Part shown: piece after piece, positions 42,251 through 50,243 of the stretch
How the letters are laid out: each line of letters opens with the position of its first letter
How positions within the stretch are numbered: position 1 is the stretch's first letter
Assembly (NCBI GenBank): GCA_963726125.1
Contig: CAVSBG010000020.1
Location: 186,001-250,000, forward strand
Length of the DNA stretch: 64,000 bases
Direction of reading: 5' to 3'
Origin: JAMXLO01 sp963726125
GTDB lineage: Bacteria; Pseudomonadota; Alphaproteobacteria; Acetobacterales; Acetobacteraceae
Translations under genes and position numbers: made by a program
The notes under the pieces: generated by a model
Seen by the model: only the letters and a program-made list of their open reading frames with translations
Databases searched by the model: none
What the model was told of the DNA's origin: nothing

Positions 42251-43333
42251 CTATGCAACCGGCTCGACGATGATCTTCGCGTGCTGTCCGGGATTCGCCA
42301 GATCGGCAAACGCGCCCTTTACGCCGTCGAGCCCGACGCGACCGGTGATCAGCGGCGTGACATCGATGCGGCCTTCGGCGATGTGATGCAGGCTTTCGGC
42401 GAACTCCTGCGGCGTGTACGCGAGCACGAACTGCAGGCTGAGCTGCTTTATGATACCGAAGAACGGTTCGATGCGGTCGGTCTCCATGCACACGCCGACC
42501 ACGACGATGCGTGCCCCCGCTGGTGCGCCCTCGATGACTTGCTCGATCACGCCAGGGACGCCAACGCATTCGAAGATCACTGCGGGACGCTGCTTCGGAC
42601 CCGTGCTGAACAGCTGTGCGTAACGGCTGGCGTCGTAGCCTGGTGGTGTGGCCGCGTCGGTCCAGCTTTGGAACGGCGAGGTTTCGGCGGGGTCCACGAC
42701 GATATCCGCGCCTACTTGCTGTGCCAGCGCACGGCGTGCCGGGGAGTAATCCGCGGCGATGATCGGATGCACGTTCTCCAACTTCAGGCTTGCGATCACC
42801 GACAGTCCGACCGGGCCGCAGCCGATCACCAGCGGAACGTCGTCCTTGGTCAACCGCGCATTGCGCACGGCGTGAAGTCCCACCGCGATCGGTTCGGTGA
42901 GTGCTGCCTGCGTGGCAGGCAGTCCGTTCGGCACTGGCAGCAGCATGCGTTCGGCGAGCGGCATGTACTGGGCGAATCCGCCGGCGATGTCGTTAGAATA
43001 GCCGATGCCCTGCACCGTGGTGCCAGCGACCGTCAGCGGCATCGAGCAAACCAGCGTCCCGGGCTTCAGGCGCTTGTCGGTGTTGGGGCCATGCTCCATG
43101 ACCTCACAGCAGAATTCATGGCCAAACACCACGTCGCGGGTTGGGTCGAGCACAAAGCGACCACCGGTGCGACGTGAGCGCTCGACGAACTGCTGCGTAT
43201 GTTTGGCGGCGTGCAGATCGGTTCCGCAAATTCCGCAGCACAGGGTTTTCACCAGCACCTGACCTTCGACTGGCCGAGGATCAGCGATCGTGTCGACGAC
43301 TATGTCTCCGCTACGAAAGATGGCGGCGCGCAT
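42251..43333 (-). CDS. Zinc-containing MDR-type dehydrogenase
   Basis: A 360-residue medium-chain dehydrogenase/reductase. The catalytic zinc site is CGICGTDLHAAKH with GHEFCCEV, and the Rossmann motif is VIGCGPVGLSVIASLKL, followed by DYSPARRALAQQ. A cysteine-rich structural zinc lobe seems reduced. It is third in the run from 44632 to 40183 and lies 9 nt ahead of the lactonase. Oxidises an alcohol with NAD(P); exact substrate unknown. Confidence 0.92.
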   Translation of the reverse strand: MRAAIFRSGDIVVDTIADPRPVEGQVLVKTLCCGICGTDLHAAKHTQQFVERSRRTGGRFVLDPTRDVVFGHEFCCEVMEHGPNTDKRLKPGTLVCSMPLTVAGTTVQGIGYSNDIAGGFAQYMPLAERMLLPVPNGLPATQAALTEPIAVGLHAVRNARLTKDDVPLVIGCGPVGLSVIASLKLENVHPIIAADYSPARRALAQQVGADIVVDPAETSPFQSWTDAATPPGYDASRYAQLFSTGPKQRPAVIFECVGVPGVIEQVIEGAPAGARIVVVGVCMETDRIEPFFGIIKQLSLQFVLAYTPQEFAESLHHIAEGRIDVTPLITGRVGLDGVKGAFADLANPGQHAKIIVEPVA

Positions 43334-43371
43334 GATGTTTCCCCCAATGTTGATTGTCGGCGGTTTGCTCG

Positions 43372-43995
43372 TCAGGTGGCGAGCATCTCACGAATCTGCG
43401 GAAGGTGCTCACGTCCCCAAAACAGCTCGCCATCCACGACGAAGGTGGGGACGCCGAACACGCCGGCTGCCTCCGCCGCACGACTGATTGCGGCCACCTC
43501 TTCGCGGCAGGCCTGCGCATGCGATGGGAATGCAGCGCCATTGGCGCCGGCCTGAGTGAGCATGTCTGCGATGATGGCGACGTCCTCGATGTCGAGTTCG
43601 CGCTTCCAGAATCGCTCGAACACGTGGTCATTGTAGCTACGAAACACCTCATCACCACCGCGCTTTGCGTACAGCATTCCGGCGGCAGCGAGCGATGAGT
43701 CCCAGATCTTCTGCGTGCCGCGGATGACCAGGCCACGTTTGTTCGCCTGACGTCGGCAATCCATGTAGCTGTAGCGGACGCGGCGCCACTGGTGCGCGTT
43801 ACGGGTTTCTTCCACGACATTGCCGTCAGCATCAACTCGCGCGGAGCCCAGGTAGCCGGGGATGTCCAGGATGTACGGCAGCCACTCGAGGTGCACTGAA
43901 AAGTCGTGCTCGAGTTCGTACGCAAGGTCCTTCGCGAGATACGCATAGGGACTCTTGTAATCGGTGTAGAGGGTGACGGTGTGCGTAACGGTCAT
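43372..43995 (-). CDS. 2-hydroxychromene-2-carboxylate isomerase/DsbA-fold protein
   Basis: A 207-residue thioredoxin-fold protein of the GST-kappa/HCCA isomerase group. It has LYTDYKSPYAYLAKDLAY with the Ser where DsbA would have cysteines, GLVIRGTQKIWDSS in the helical domain, and GVFGVPTFVVDGELFWGREHLPQI near the end (cis-Pro VPTF). Members isomerise bicyclic aromatic intermediates with glutathione. It starts 7 nt after the YqgE-like gene and is 38 nt ahead of the MDR gene, so it belongs to this operon. Confidence 0.9.
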   Translation of the reverse strand: MTVTHTVTLYTDYKSPYAYLAKDLAYELEHDFSVHLEWLPYILDIPGYLGSARVDADGNVVEETRNAHQWRRVRYSYMDCRRQANKRGLVIRGTQKIWDSSLAAAGMLYAKRGGDEVFRSYNDHVFERFWKRELDIEDVAIIADMLTQAGANGAAFPSHAQACREEVAAISRAAEAAGVFGVPTFVVDGELFWGREHLPQIREMLAT

Positions 43996-44002
43996 CGCAC
44001 GA

Positions 44003-44632
44003 TCATAGTGGATATGTACGGCGTTTTGTCATTTCGTCCCATAGTTTGTCCCGGTCCATATCGAACACGAATTTCGGATCTTCTGGCACAGTGAACCAAC
44101 CGCCGAGCATCAGCTCGCTTTCAAGCTGCCCCGGACCCCAGCCAGCGTAACCGAATGCGATCAGGCTCTGCCGTGGCCCCTTGTGGTTGCAGATGTCACT
44201 GAGCGCCTCCGGGTTTGAGGTCATTGCGACGCGGCCGTCAATATCGATCGTTCCGGGGAGATGATATTCGGCGCTGTGCACAACGAAGCCGATTTGTGGC
44301 TCGACAGGGCCGCCGGCGAACACCTGTGCCTGTCCCGTGACGCCCGCGCTGCGTTTCCCGACCAGGTCCATTAGCCTGGCAAGCGGGACTTCCTCAACGG
44401 GACGGTTGATGATGATACCAAGCGCGCCGTTCTTGTCATGGCGGATCATCAGGATGACAGCGTGGCGGAAGTTCGGGTCGCCCATTTCAGCGGTTGCCAC
44501 CAGAAGCTGCCCGACGAGCGACGTGGGCTGCGGCGTAGCCTCGGTCTTCGAGAGCGCGACGGTGAACAGCGTCGGCGCGAGGAGGAAAATGCCCAACCAG
44601 GCAGTGACGTGCTGGAATGATCGTCTGGACAT
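44003..44632 (-). CDS. YqgE/AlgH-family protein with N-terminal signal or anchor
   Basis: A 209-residue protein with the YqgE core: LVGQLLVATAEMGDPNFRHAVI, HDKNGALGIIINRP, VFAGGPVEPQIGFVVHS and AFGYAGWGPGQLESEL. Unlike usual YqgE, it carries about 38 extra N-terminal residues containing a hydrophobic stretch (AWLGIFLLAPTLFTVALS), so it is probably exported or membrane-tethered. ATG 44632 was chosen as family-like. It is the first gene of the run that ends with the LLM oxidoreductase. Function of the family is poorly defined. Confidence 0.88.
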   Translation of the reverse strand: MSRRSFQHVTAWLGIFLLAPTLFTVALSKTEATPQPTSLVGQLLVATAEMGDPNFRHAVILMIRHDKNGALGIIINRPVEEVPLARLMDLVGKRSAGVTGQAQVFAGGPVEPQIGFVVHSAEYHLPGTIDIDGRVAMTSNPEALSDICNHKGPRQSLIAFGYAGWGPGQLESELMLGGWFTVPEDPKFVFDMDRDKLWDEMTKRRTYPL

Positions 44633-45707
44633 GGGGCACCCACATCTTGGCTCCGGCATCATGCCGTGGTGTGCATGCGCGCGCAAACCGAGGCTGTTAC
44701 GCTGTGCGTCATGCGTGATGCCCCGGAGCAACTCCATCTTAGTAACGATACGGTAAGACATTCTTCCAACCATCGTGCAAGGTAGCAGCCCTGATGGCAC
44801 TTGTCGGCCAGAACTGACGGTCGTTCCGTCGGCCATCCTTGCCACGATGTATGTACCCCTGGGGCCAGGGAAATCGAGGGCTCCAATGGCTATCGAATGA
44901 GTACACGGCAGGGGCCAGTGGGACGACCGGAAGGCTATCGGGTCACAGCAACACCTCGACGGTGACGAGCGTTGGCGGTCGGTGCTGGGACTTCTTCGCC
45001 TATCAGGAGCCCGCTAATTCAGCAGCACGTCCGGCTATCTTGATACGTTGAACTACGCGTCATCCCCCAGTATGGGTGATGTCACAACTCTGTCGTCTTT
45101 GGCACAAGCGATCCGAGCCTCCGAGCAGGACAGTGCAGAGTCTTATTTAATACTGAAAGCGATGCACCCGGGCTACCTCGGCAGTGCGACTATTGTGACG
45201 CGTCCGAACTACTCAGCCGCCGTGCCCAGTCGGTCGACTCTGAGTTCGATCGCAGCAACCGCCGATAGCTTCATTGTGAAGGCGTGGAACGGCAACGGTT
45301 GTTGGACCTGGCGAGTACGATCGCCTCCGAGGAGGGAGCATTGTTGCCGGCGCAGAGCACCGTGATTGGCCTGTCAAGACAGGCAGGGCGACAACTGACA
45401 CGTGGAGAGGTTCGAGCATACTATGGGGTCTGCTGGGGGATTGGCAGTCGTTCTCGTTGACGATCGGTGGTTCGGGGTCCGTCCTCGCTGCCGATGCCCA
45501 GCATATGATGGCCTTGGATCTGTTGACGTGACGTATGTCGCGGGATCGGGGTATATCCCCGGTCGGCCGCCAGCCCATCGACGATGGGCCCACTGCACAT
45601 CGACCCGGCGATCCGAGGCGCGTGCTGCTGCCGTTCCACGACTGACGTGACGGCGGCAGGGATAAGGACCGCGGTCGGTTATGAACAAAAGGCGATGATC
45701 ATCGTAG
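44633..45707. other. Gene-poor region
   Basis: About 1.07 kb without a supported gene. Short open frames occur on both strands, but none has a ribosome-binding site, family likeness or coding-type composition I trust. Part of it (about 45000-45350) is lower in GC than the neighbours. It may hold a decayed gene or an unrecognised RNA; nothing clear was seen. Confidence 0.55.
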
Positions 45708-45721
45708 TTGATCCAGGTCAA
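45708..45721 (+). promoter_or_regulatory. FNR/FixK-type box upstream of phosphate acyltransferase
   Basis: TTGATCCAGGTCAA is a perfect TTGA-N6-TCAA dyad, the consensus of FNR, FnrL and FixK regulators. It is centred about 44 bp before the ATG at 45759, a place where such regulators usually activate under low oxygen if the transcript starts close by. Confidence 0.5.
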
Positions 45722-45758
45722 TGCGCCGCAGTCAACGATACCGCAGTCTGGAAAACGC

Positions 45759-46712
45759 ATGGACAACATGAATCCTCACCTTCCGCACGTCCGCCCACGG
45801 CCGCACGACAAGTATCTGCGGCTGATAGAGGCGGCACAGAAGCTGCCGCCGGTCATCACCGCGGTTGCCCACCCATGTGATGAAGCCTCGCTTGAAGGCG
45901 CGGTAGAAGCACACAGGCTCCGCCTGATCGATCCGATTCTGGTTGGGCCACCGTGGCGAATTCGCGACCTCGCCGCGCAGCATCACATCGACATCGCCGA
46001 TCTGACGATTGTGGAGTCGGCGCATAGCCACGACTCAGCGGCGAAGGCGGTGGCCCTCGTGCGGGAGGGCAAGGTGGAAGCGCTGATGAAGGGCAGCCTG
46101 CACACGGACGAAGTGATGGGCGCGGTGGTAGCCCGCGAAACCGGCATCCGGACCGACCGGCGGATCAGCCATTGCTTCGTCATGGACGTGCCAGGTCATG
46201 CGGATCCGCTCATCATTACGGACGCCGCGGTCAACATCGCACCGACCTTGGAGGACAAGGTCCATATCGTGCAGAACGCCATCGATCTGGCCCACGCCGT
46301 CGGCTTCCCGGAAGTCAGGGTGGCGATCCTTTCGGCCATGGAAATCGTTAACCCGAAAGTGCCCTCGACGGTGGAGGCGGCAGCGCTCTGCAAAATGGCT
46401 GATCGCGGTCAGATCACGGGCGCGGTGCTGGACGGTCCGTTGGCATTGGACAACGCGATCTCGCCCGAGGCCGCGGCCGTCAAGCACATTGTCTCGCCGG
46501 TGGCAGGCCGGGCGAACCTGCTGGTAGTTCCCAACCTGGAAGCGGGAAACATGCTGGCCAAGAGCCTTTCGTTCCTGGGCGGGGCGGTTTCCGCGGGCAT
46601 CGTCCTTGGGGCGCGGGTGCCCATCATACTGACCAGCCGAGCAGATACGCTCATGGCGCGGCTAGCGTCCTGTGCGATCGCGTCAATGGTGGCGGCAGCG
46701 CGTCGCCAGTAG
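45759..46712 (+). CDS. Phosphate acetyl/butyryltransferase family protein
   Basis: A 317-residue enzyme that swaps CoA for phosphate on a short acyl group (PTA_PTB family, PduL-unrelated). It has VAHPCDEASLEGAVEAHRL, LMKGSLHTDEVMGAVVARETGIRT, VMDVPGHADPLIITDAAVN, VEAAALCKMADRGQITGAVLDGPLALDNAIS and the C-terminal NLEAGNMLAKSLSFLGGA. ATG 45759 is preferred. An FNR/FixK-type box lies just upstream, which fits a fermentative role; acetate kinase is not adjacent. In some species it is fused to enoyl-CoA hydratase, but not here. Confidence 0.92.
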   Translation: MDNMNPHLPHVRPRPHDKYLRLIEAAQKLPPVITAVAHPCDEASLEGAVEAHRLRLIDPILVGPPWRIRDLAAQHHIDIADLTIVESAHSHDSAAKAVALVREGKVEALMKGSLHTDEVMGAVVARETGIRTDRRISHCFVMDVPGHADPLIITDAAVNIAPTLEDKVHIVQNAIDLAHAVGFPEVRVAILSAMEIVNPKVPSTVEAAALCKMADRGQITGAVLDGPLALDNAISPEAAAVKHIVSPVAGRANLLVVPNLEAGNMLAKSLSFLGGAVSAGIVLGARVPIILTSRADTLMARLASCAIASMVAAARRQ

Positions 46713-46719
46713 CAGGCGA

Positions 46720-47052
46720 CTAGGACTTGGCGAGGCGCCGGGCGGTTCGCAGCAGAAGCTGGCGGTCCTCGGGCGCACACTCGCGAAACAACCGCAGCAG
46801 GGCCATTTCCTCACCGCCCGAAGCCTGACCAGGGGCGAACTTGTCGCGTCCGTACATCAGGTGCTCGACGCCGACGCCCAGTGCCGCGGCAACGCGCGTC
46901 AGGTTCGTCGTGACTTGGCCGGCGCGACCGGTCTCCCACTGCGCGACGGCGCTGCGTGATACGCCGACCGCCTCGGCCAGTTGGTCCTGGGTCCAGCCCT
47001 GGTCTTCGCGAGCGTCCTTGATGCGGGCGCCAATGTCTCGTGGATGGGTCAT
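46720..47052 (-). CDS. XRE-family helix-turn-helix regulator
   Basis: A 110-residue regulator. The N-terminal HTH (residues 7-65) has IGARIKDAREDQGWTQDQLAEAVGVSRSAVAQWETGR, typical of CI/XRE repressors; the rest is a helical tail with LLRLFRECAPEDRQLLLRTARRL. It is divergent from the AsnC-like gene; the promoter between them overlaps the GTTATTT/AAATAAC inverted repeat and so this protein probably controls both directions (inference). Confidence 0.9.
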   Translation of the reverse strand: MTHPRDIGARIKDAREDQGWTQDQLAEAVGVSRSAVAQWETGRAGQVTTNLTRVAAALGVGVEHLMYGRDKFAPGQASGGEEMALLRLFRECAPEDRQLLLRTARRLAKS

Positions 47053-47110
47053 CGCTGAAGTTTAGGTCAGCGGCCCTAACGAGACCAGCCCCTATATGCA
47101 AACCGCTATC

Positions 47111-47149
47111 GTTATTTATATTGACATTCATAACAGAAATAACTAACAT
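47111..47149 (+). promoter_or_regulatory. Promoter with overlapping operator, AsnC-like gene
   Basis: TTGACA at 47121-47126 and TAACAT at 47144-47149 are spaced by 17 bp, a good sigma-70 promoter ahead of ATG 47174. An inverted repeat, GTTATTT (47111-47117) and AAATAAC (47137-47143), flanks and covers the -35 element, suited to the divergent XRE regulator. Confidence 0.6.
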
Positions 47150-47173
47150 GCCGCGTGTTGTTGGAGCGCCGCG

Positions 47174-47464
47174 ATGCCCAAGAAACTTATCTGGACAGAT
47201 GCACAGGACACACAAATCAGGCGGCTCCGGATGGAAGGTGCGTCATGGGACATGATCGCGGCCATCCTGGGGTTGGCACGCTGGACCACCATTGAGCGTG
47301 GTCGCCACATTGGAGCACGACCTCCACCTCCGGAGTTCGTGCCACCACCGGAGGACCCGGCGCGCGATCCGCTGCCGGCGGGACATCCGCGGACCTGGAG
47401 CGCGCTGACCGTCGGAACGGTCCTGGAAAATACCCCCTACCCCCTGCCCGTCTTCCCTCACTGA
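47174..47464 (+). CDS. Small HTH protein, AsnC-like
   Basis: A 96-residue protein. The N-terminal half KLIWTDAQDTQIRRLRMEGASWDMIAAILGLARWTTIERGRH is a helix-turn-helix of the GcrA/AsnC-like type, and the C-terminus is proline-rich. It is divergent from the XRE regulator and 21 nt ahead of the next gene. It is probably a DNA-binding protein of mobile or phage origin; the target is unknown. Confidence 0.75.
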   Translation: MPKKLIWTDAQDTQIRRLRMEGASWDMIAAILGLARWTTIERGRHIGARPPPPEFVPPPEDPARDPLPAGHPRTWSALTVGTVLENTPYPLPVFPH

Positions 47465-47485
47465 CTACATCGGAGGCATCGTGAC

Positions 47486-47980
47486 ATGAGCCAGACCGCT
47501 GCCGCGGACGCGCGGAATTTCGACACCGAGACGGTGATCCATCGTCTGGAAGAGGCCGGTGCGAGCTTGCTGGCCCTTCCCGGGTCGGGCTGGTCCACCA
47601 AACTGCGCAGTTCGTCGCTCGACATCGTGAAAAGTGCCGTTGAGAGCTATGGCTGGACGACGAGCCGCATCCGTCCACCGATCCCATCGGCGGGAAGTAT
47701 CAGCCGCATGGACGAGGCAATGTCATGGATCATGCTCATCCCATTGGATCGCTACGTGCTACGGCGGATCGTCGGGGCCCGCAGCCTGGTGCACCCTATC
47801 ACCGAACGGCACCTTTACCCCTGGCGACGCCTCGCGACGGCGCTTGGCGCGGATCACAAGGCGATCCAGCGCTGGCATGCCCAGGGGATCGAGCTGATCG
47901 TCGACGCGTTGAACCGCGACGGTGGTACCGAGCATCGCCCATCAGTGAAGGACGATACTCAACGCCTTCAGCCTGAGTAG
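47486..47980 (+). CDS. DUF6362-like protein
   Basis: A 164-residue soluble protein. It has FDTETVIHRLEEAGASLLALPG at the N-terminus, a middle of PIPSAGSISRMDEAMSWIM, then LIPLDRYVLRRIVGARSL and a C-terminal RLATALGADHKAIQRWHAQGI, which looks like a helix-turn-helix. I recall this pattern as DUF6362, a phage-associated family. It follows the AsnC-like gene by 21 nt, so the two are probably one unit. Confidence 0.72.
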   Translation: MSQTAAADARNFDTETVIHRLEEAGASLLALPGSGWSTKLRSSSLDIVKSAVESYGWTTSRIRPPIPSAGSISRMDEAMSWIMLIPLDRYVLRRIVGARSLVHPITERHLYPWRRLATALGADHKAIQRWHAQGIELIVDALNRDGGTEHRPSVKDDTQRLQPE

Positions 47981-48054
47981 CCGATTCACACGGTGAGACG
48001 TGGTCGCCTTCACAAGTCACGTGCTCTGCGATCGGGTGCCAAGCCTAGTCCGGA

Positions 48055-48549
48055 TCAGGGGTGCTTGTGGATGGGGTCCACCCAGTAGACGGCCTCGGGC
48101 TTTTCCACTGGTTCAATATCCAGGTTCACCACCACCGCTTCGTTGTCGCTGCGCACCAGGACACATTCCAGTGTCTCGTCTGAACTGGCGTTGATCTCTT
48201 GATGCGGGACGTATGGGGGGACGAAGATGAAGTCTCCCGACTCGGCTTCGGCGACGAACTCCAGGTTTTCGCCCCACCGCATGCGGGCCTTCCCCCGGAC
48301 CACGTAGATCACGCTTTCCAGCGCGCCGTGATGGTGGGCACCGGTTTTGGCGTTGGCGTGGATACTGACCGTGCCAGCCCAGATCTTCTGCGCCCCGACG
48401 CGGGCGGCGTTGATCGCGGCGGCACGGTTCATGCCGGGGGTTTGCGCGGTATTGGGATCGAGCTGGTTGCCCTTGATCACGCGAACGCCGTTGTGTCGCC
48501 AATCGACTGAGCCTGGTGCTGGCGGTTCGTGATGATGATCGTGGCTCAT
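48055..48549 (-). CDS. Cupin-domain protein
   Basis: A 164-residue single-cupin protein. His-rich start (MSHDHHHEPP), cupin motif 1 in TGAHHHGALESVIYVVRGKARMRWG (metal histidines and glutamate) and motif 2 in PPYVPHQEINAS. The domain would bind a metal and may be an isomerase, decarboxylase or regulator. The start ATG 48549 faces the NUDIX gene about 60 bp away. Function unknown. Confidence 0.88.
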   Translation of the reverse strand: MSHDHHHEPPAPGSVDWRHNGVRVIKGNQLDPNTAQTPGMNRAAAINAARVGAQKIWAGTVSIHANAKTGAHHHGALESVIYVVRGKARMRWGENLEFVAEAESGDFIFVPPYVPHQEINASSDETLECVLVRSDNEAVVVNLDIEPVEKPEAVYWVDPIHKHP

Positions 48550-48612
48550 CGCCCTGCCTCCTTTGGCTGATCTGGCCTTACTATCGGCATGCGCAGGCAG
48601 GAAGGAAAGGCA

Positions 48613-49389
48613 GTGGCGGCCGGATTTGTCGTGCACGAGGTGGCGGCGGACGTTGTGGCACGCGTTGAGCGGGCCATGCCGGCATTGCCTTCGGCCGTGG
48701 ACCTGGAGGTGGAACGCCTGTGGCAGACGGCCCGCCAGCGCGTGGCTGCCGGCGGGGCGGGACGGCTGTTCAATGGTCGAGTGTTCAGCGCCGACGCAAT
48801 CACGCCTGACCTGATCACCGGCCATCTGACTGAATTCCGCCGCATCGTCGCCCAGATGGAGCGGCCCGAGCTGTTTGGAGAGCTCGGCGTACGGCCGCTT
48901 GCGGTGTGTGGGGTATTACGCTGTGCGAACGGGGTGGTGGTGGGGCGGCGGCATCCCGCGGCGATCTATCAGGCGGGGATGTGGCAACTGCCACCGGCTG
49001 GCAGCGTGGACGCTGGCGCGGTGGGGGAGGATGGCGTGGTCCATCTGCGCCGCCAGTTGCTGAGCGAGTTGCAGGAGGAGCTGGGTCTTTCTCCGGATGT
49101 CGTGGACGACCCGCGGCCGCTCTGCATCGTCGAGCATCCAGGCAGCCACGTTTCGGACCTCGGCCTGGCGCTGGTCACGAAGTTGAGCGCCGAGGCGGTG
49201 TTGGCGGCTCACCGGGCCAGCGGGAACACGGAATACCAGGAGGTACTGGTCGTGTCGGAGGCCCGGGTGGCGGCCTTTCTGGCGAGTGTAGGGGAGGAAC
49301 TGGTGCCACCGGCCCGGGAGTTCCTCATCCGTGCCGGTCTGGCGAATCGGAGTTCTCGATTCGAGTCGTTGACTCTTGGCGCCAGGTGA
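48613..49389 (+). CDS. NUDIX-like hydrolase
   Basis: About 258 residues. The N-terminal part is family-specific; the middle has a degenerate Nudix box G-x...EDGVVHLRRQLLSELQEELGL, with the REx2EE part changed to SELQEEL, so phosphate hydrolysis is likely but the metal site is odd. GTG 48613 was chosen because GGAAGGAAAGG stands directly ahead; ATG 48589 in the same frame has no such site. It ends 1 nt before the LexA box of imuA. A link to the SOS operon is by position only. Confidence 0.75.
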   Translation: MAAGFVVHEVAADVVARVERAMPALPSAVDLEVERLWQTARQRVAAGGAGRLFNGRVFSADAITPDLITGHLTEFRRIVAQMERPELFGELGVRPLAVCGVLRCANGVVVGRRHPAAIYQAGMWQLPPAGSVDAGAVGEDGVVHLRRQLLSELQEELGLSPDVVDDPRPLCIVEHPGSHVSDLGLALVTKLSAEAVLAAHRASGNTEYQEVLVVSEARVAAFLASVGEELVPPAREFLIRAGLANRSSRFESLTLGAR

Positions 49390-49404
49390 GAACAAATAAA
49401 GAAC
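49390..49404 (+). promoter_or_regulatory. LexA (SOS) box of imuA
   Basis: GAAC-AAATAAA-GAAC is the perfect inverse of the alphaproteobacterial LexA consensus GTTC-N7-GTTC. It lies six nt ahead of the ATG of imuA at 49410, so LexA would block initiation and even the ribosome-binding region. Confidence 0.88.
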
Positions 49405-49409
49405 AAGCC

Positions 49410-50243
49410 ATGCGCCCAGTATTTTACATCGCTGAACGTCCTGCAGAAGAACCTCCAGCCTTTTCCCTGGCGGTCAAACCCGCCCGTCTGCGCCAATTCA
49501 GACGACCACCTCCGTTGCCGGCCCATCTGGCTGCCCTGCGGGACAAATTACGGCCAGCCAAGCCGCTCGGCAGTTTCCTGTCGTTCGACGATGCCCGCGT
49601 GGATGCCTGTCTGGGTGGTGGCTTACCCTTGGGTCAGTTGCACGAGATCGGCGCGTCAGGGCTTGATGCGGAGACCGCTGCACTTCCCGCCGGCTTCATC
49701 GCCAGCTTGCTGGGTCGCATCGCGCCGGCCAAGCCGGTATTCTGGATTGCCCCGGTAAACGATCTGCACCCGCCCGGGCTGCTGCCCTATGGGCTCGATC
49801 CCAATCGATTGGTGCTGGTGCGTCCGACAAAGGACAACGACACGCTCGCCGCCATGGAGGTGGCTTTGCGGGAAGGTGTCGCTGCCGCGGTGGTGGGCGA
49901 AGTGGGACAACTCGATCGTACTGCCTCGCGCCGGTTGCAGCTTGCCTGCCTGCGCCACGGCTCCACCGGTTTTGTGGTGCGCCGTTGGCCGCATGGGCAC
50001 CGAACCGCGGACCGGGAGGCCAGCGTTGCCGTTACCCGCTGGCACCTCACCCCGATGCCCAGTGTGATGGATGCCAAGGAACCAGGTCTGCCTCGCTGGC
50101 ACGTGGCATTGACGCATGTCCGCGGCGGTAGACCGGGAGAATGGATCATGGAGGCTTCGGATGACGCGACGCATCCTCTCCGTGTGGTTGCCACACTGGC
50201 CGATCACGCGCCTGAGCCGCAGCGCTTCTCCCTCACCGGATAG
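49410..50243 (+). CDS. imuA: ImuA, RecA-like SOS mutagenesis protein
   Basis: A 277-residue protein that works with ImuB and DnaE2 in error-prone repair. It has LGSFLSFDDARVDACLGGGLPLGQLHEI, like the RecA/SulA family, and VFWIAPVNDLHPPGLLPYGLDP; there is no clear Walker A. The ATG at 49410 lies 5 nt after the LexA box. The 3' end overlaps imuB by 83 nt. It is present only in lineages without UmuCD. Confidence 0.92.
   Translation: MRPVFYIAERPAEEPPAFSLAVKPARLRQFRRPPPLPAHLAALRDKLRPAKPLGSFLSFDDARVDACLGGGLPLGQLHEIGASGLDAETAALPAGFIASLLGRIAPAKPVFWIAPVNDLHPPGLLPYGLDPNRLVLVRPTKDNDTLAAMEVALREGVAAAVVGEVGQLDRTASRRLQLACLRHGSTGFVVRRWPHGHRTADREASVAVTRWHLTPMPSVMDAKEPGLPRWHVALTHVRGGRPGEWIMEASDDATHPLRVVATLADHAPEPQRFSLTG

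Noticed and set aside
41276..43177. A long open frame on the plus strand (over 600 codons) antisense to the lactonase and dehydrogenase genes
   Set aside because: Both minus-strand genes have clear families. High-GC codon bias leaves long open frames opposite real genes, and this one has no family likeness or ribosome-binding site.
45374..45769. A 131-codon minus-strand open frame in the gene-poor region
   Set aside because: Arg/Thr/Ser-rich composition, no ribosome-binding site and overlap with the FNR-type box argue against a gene.
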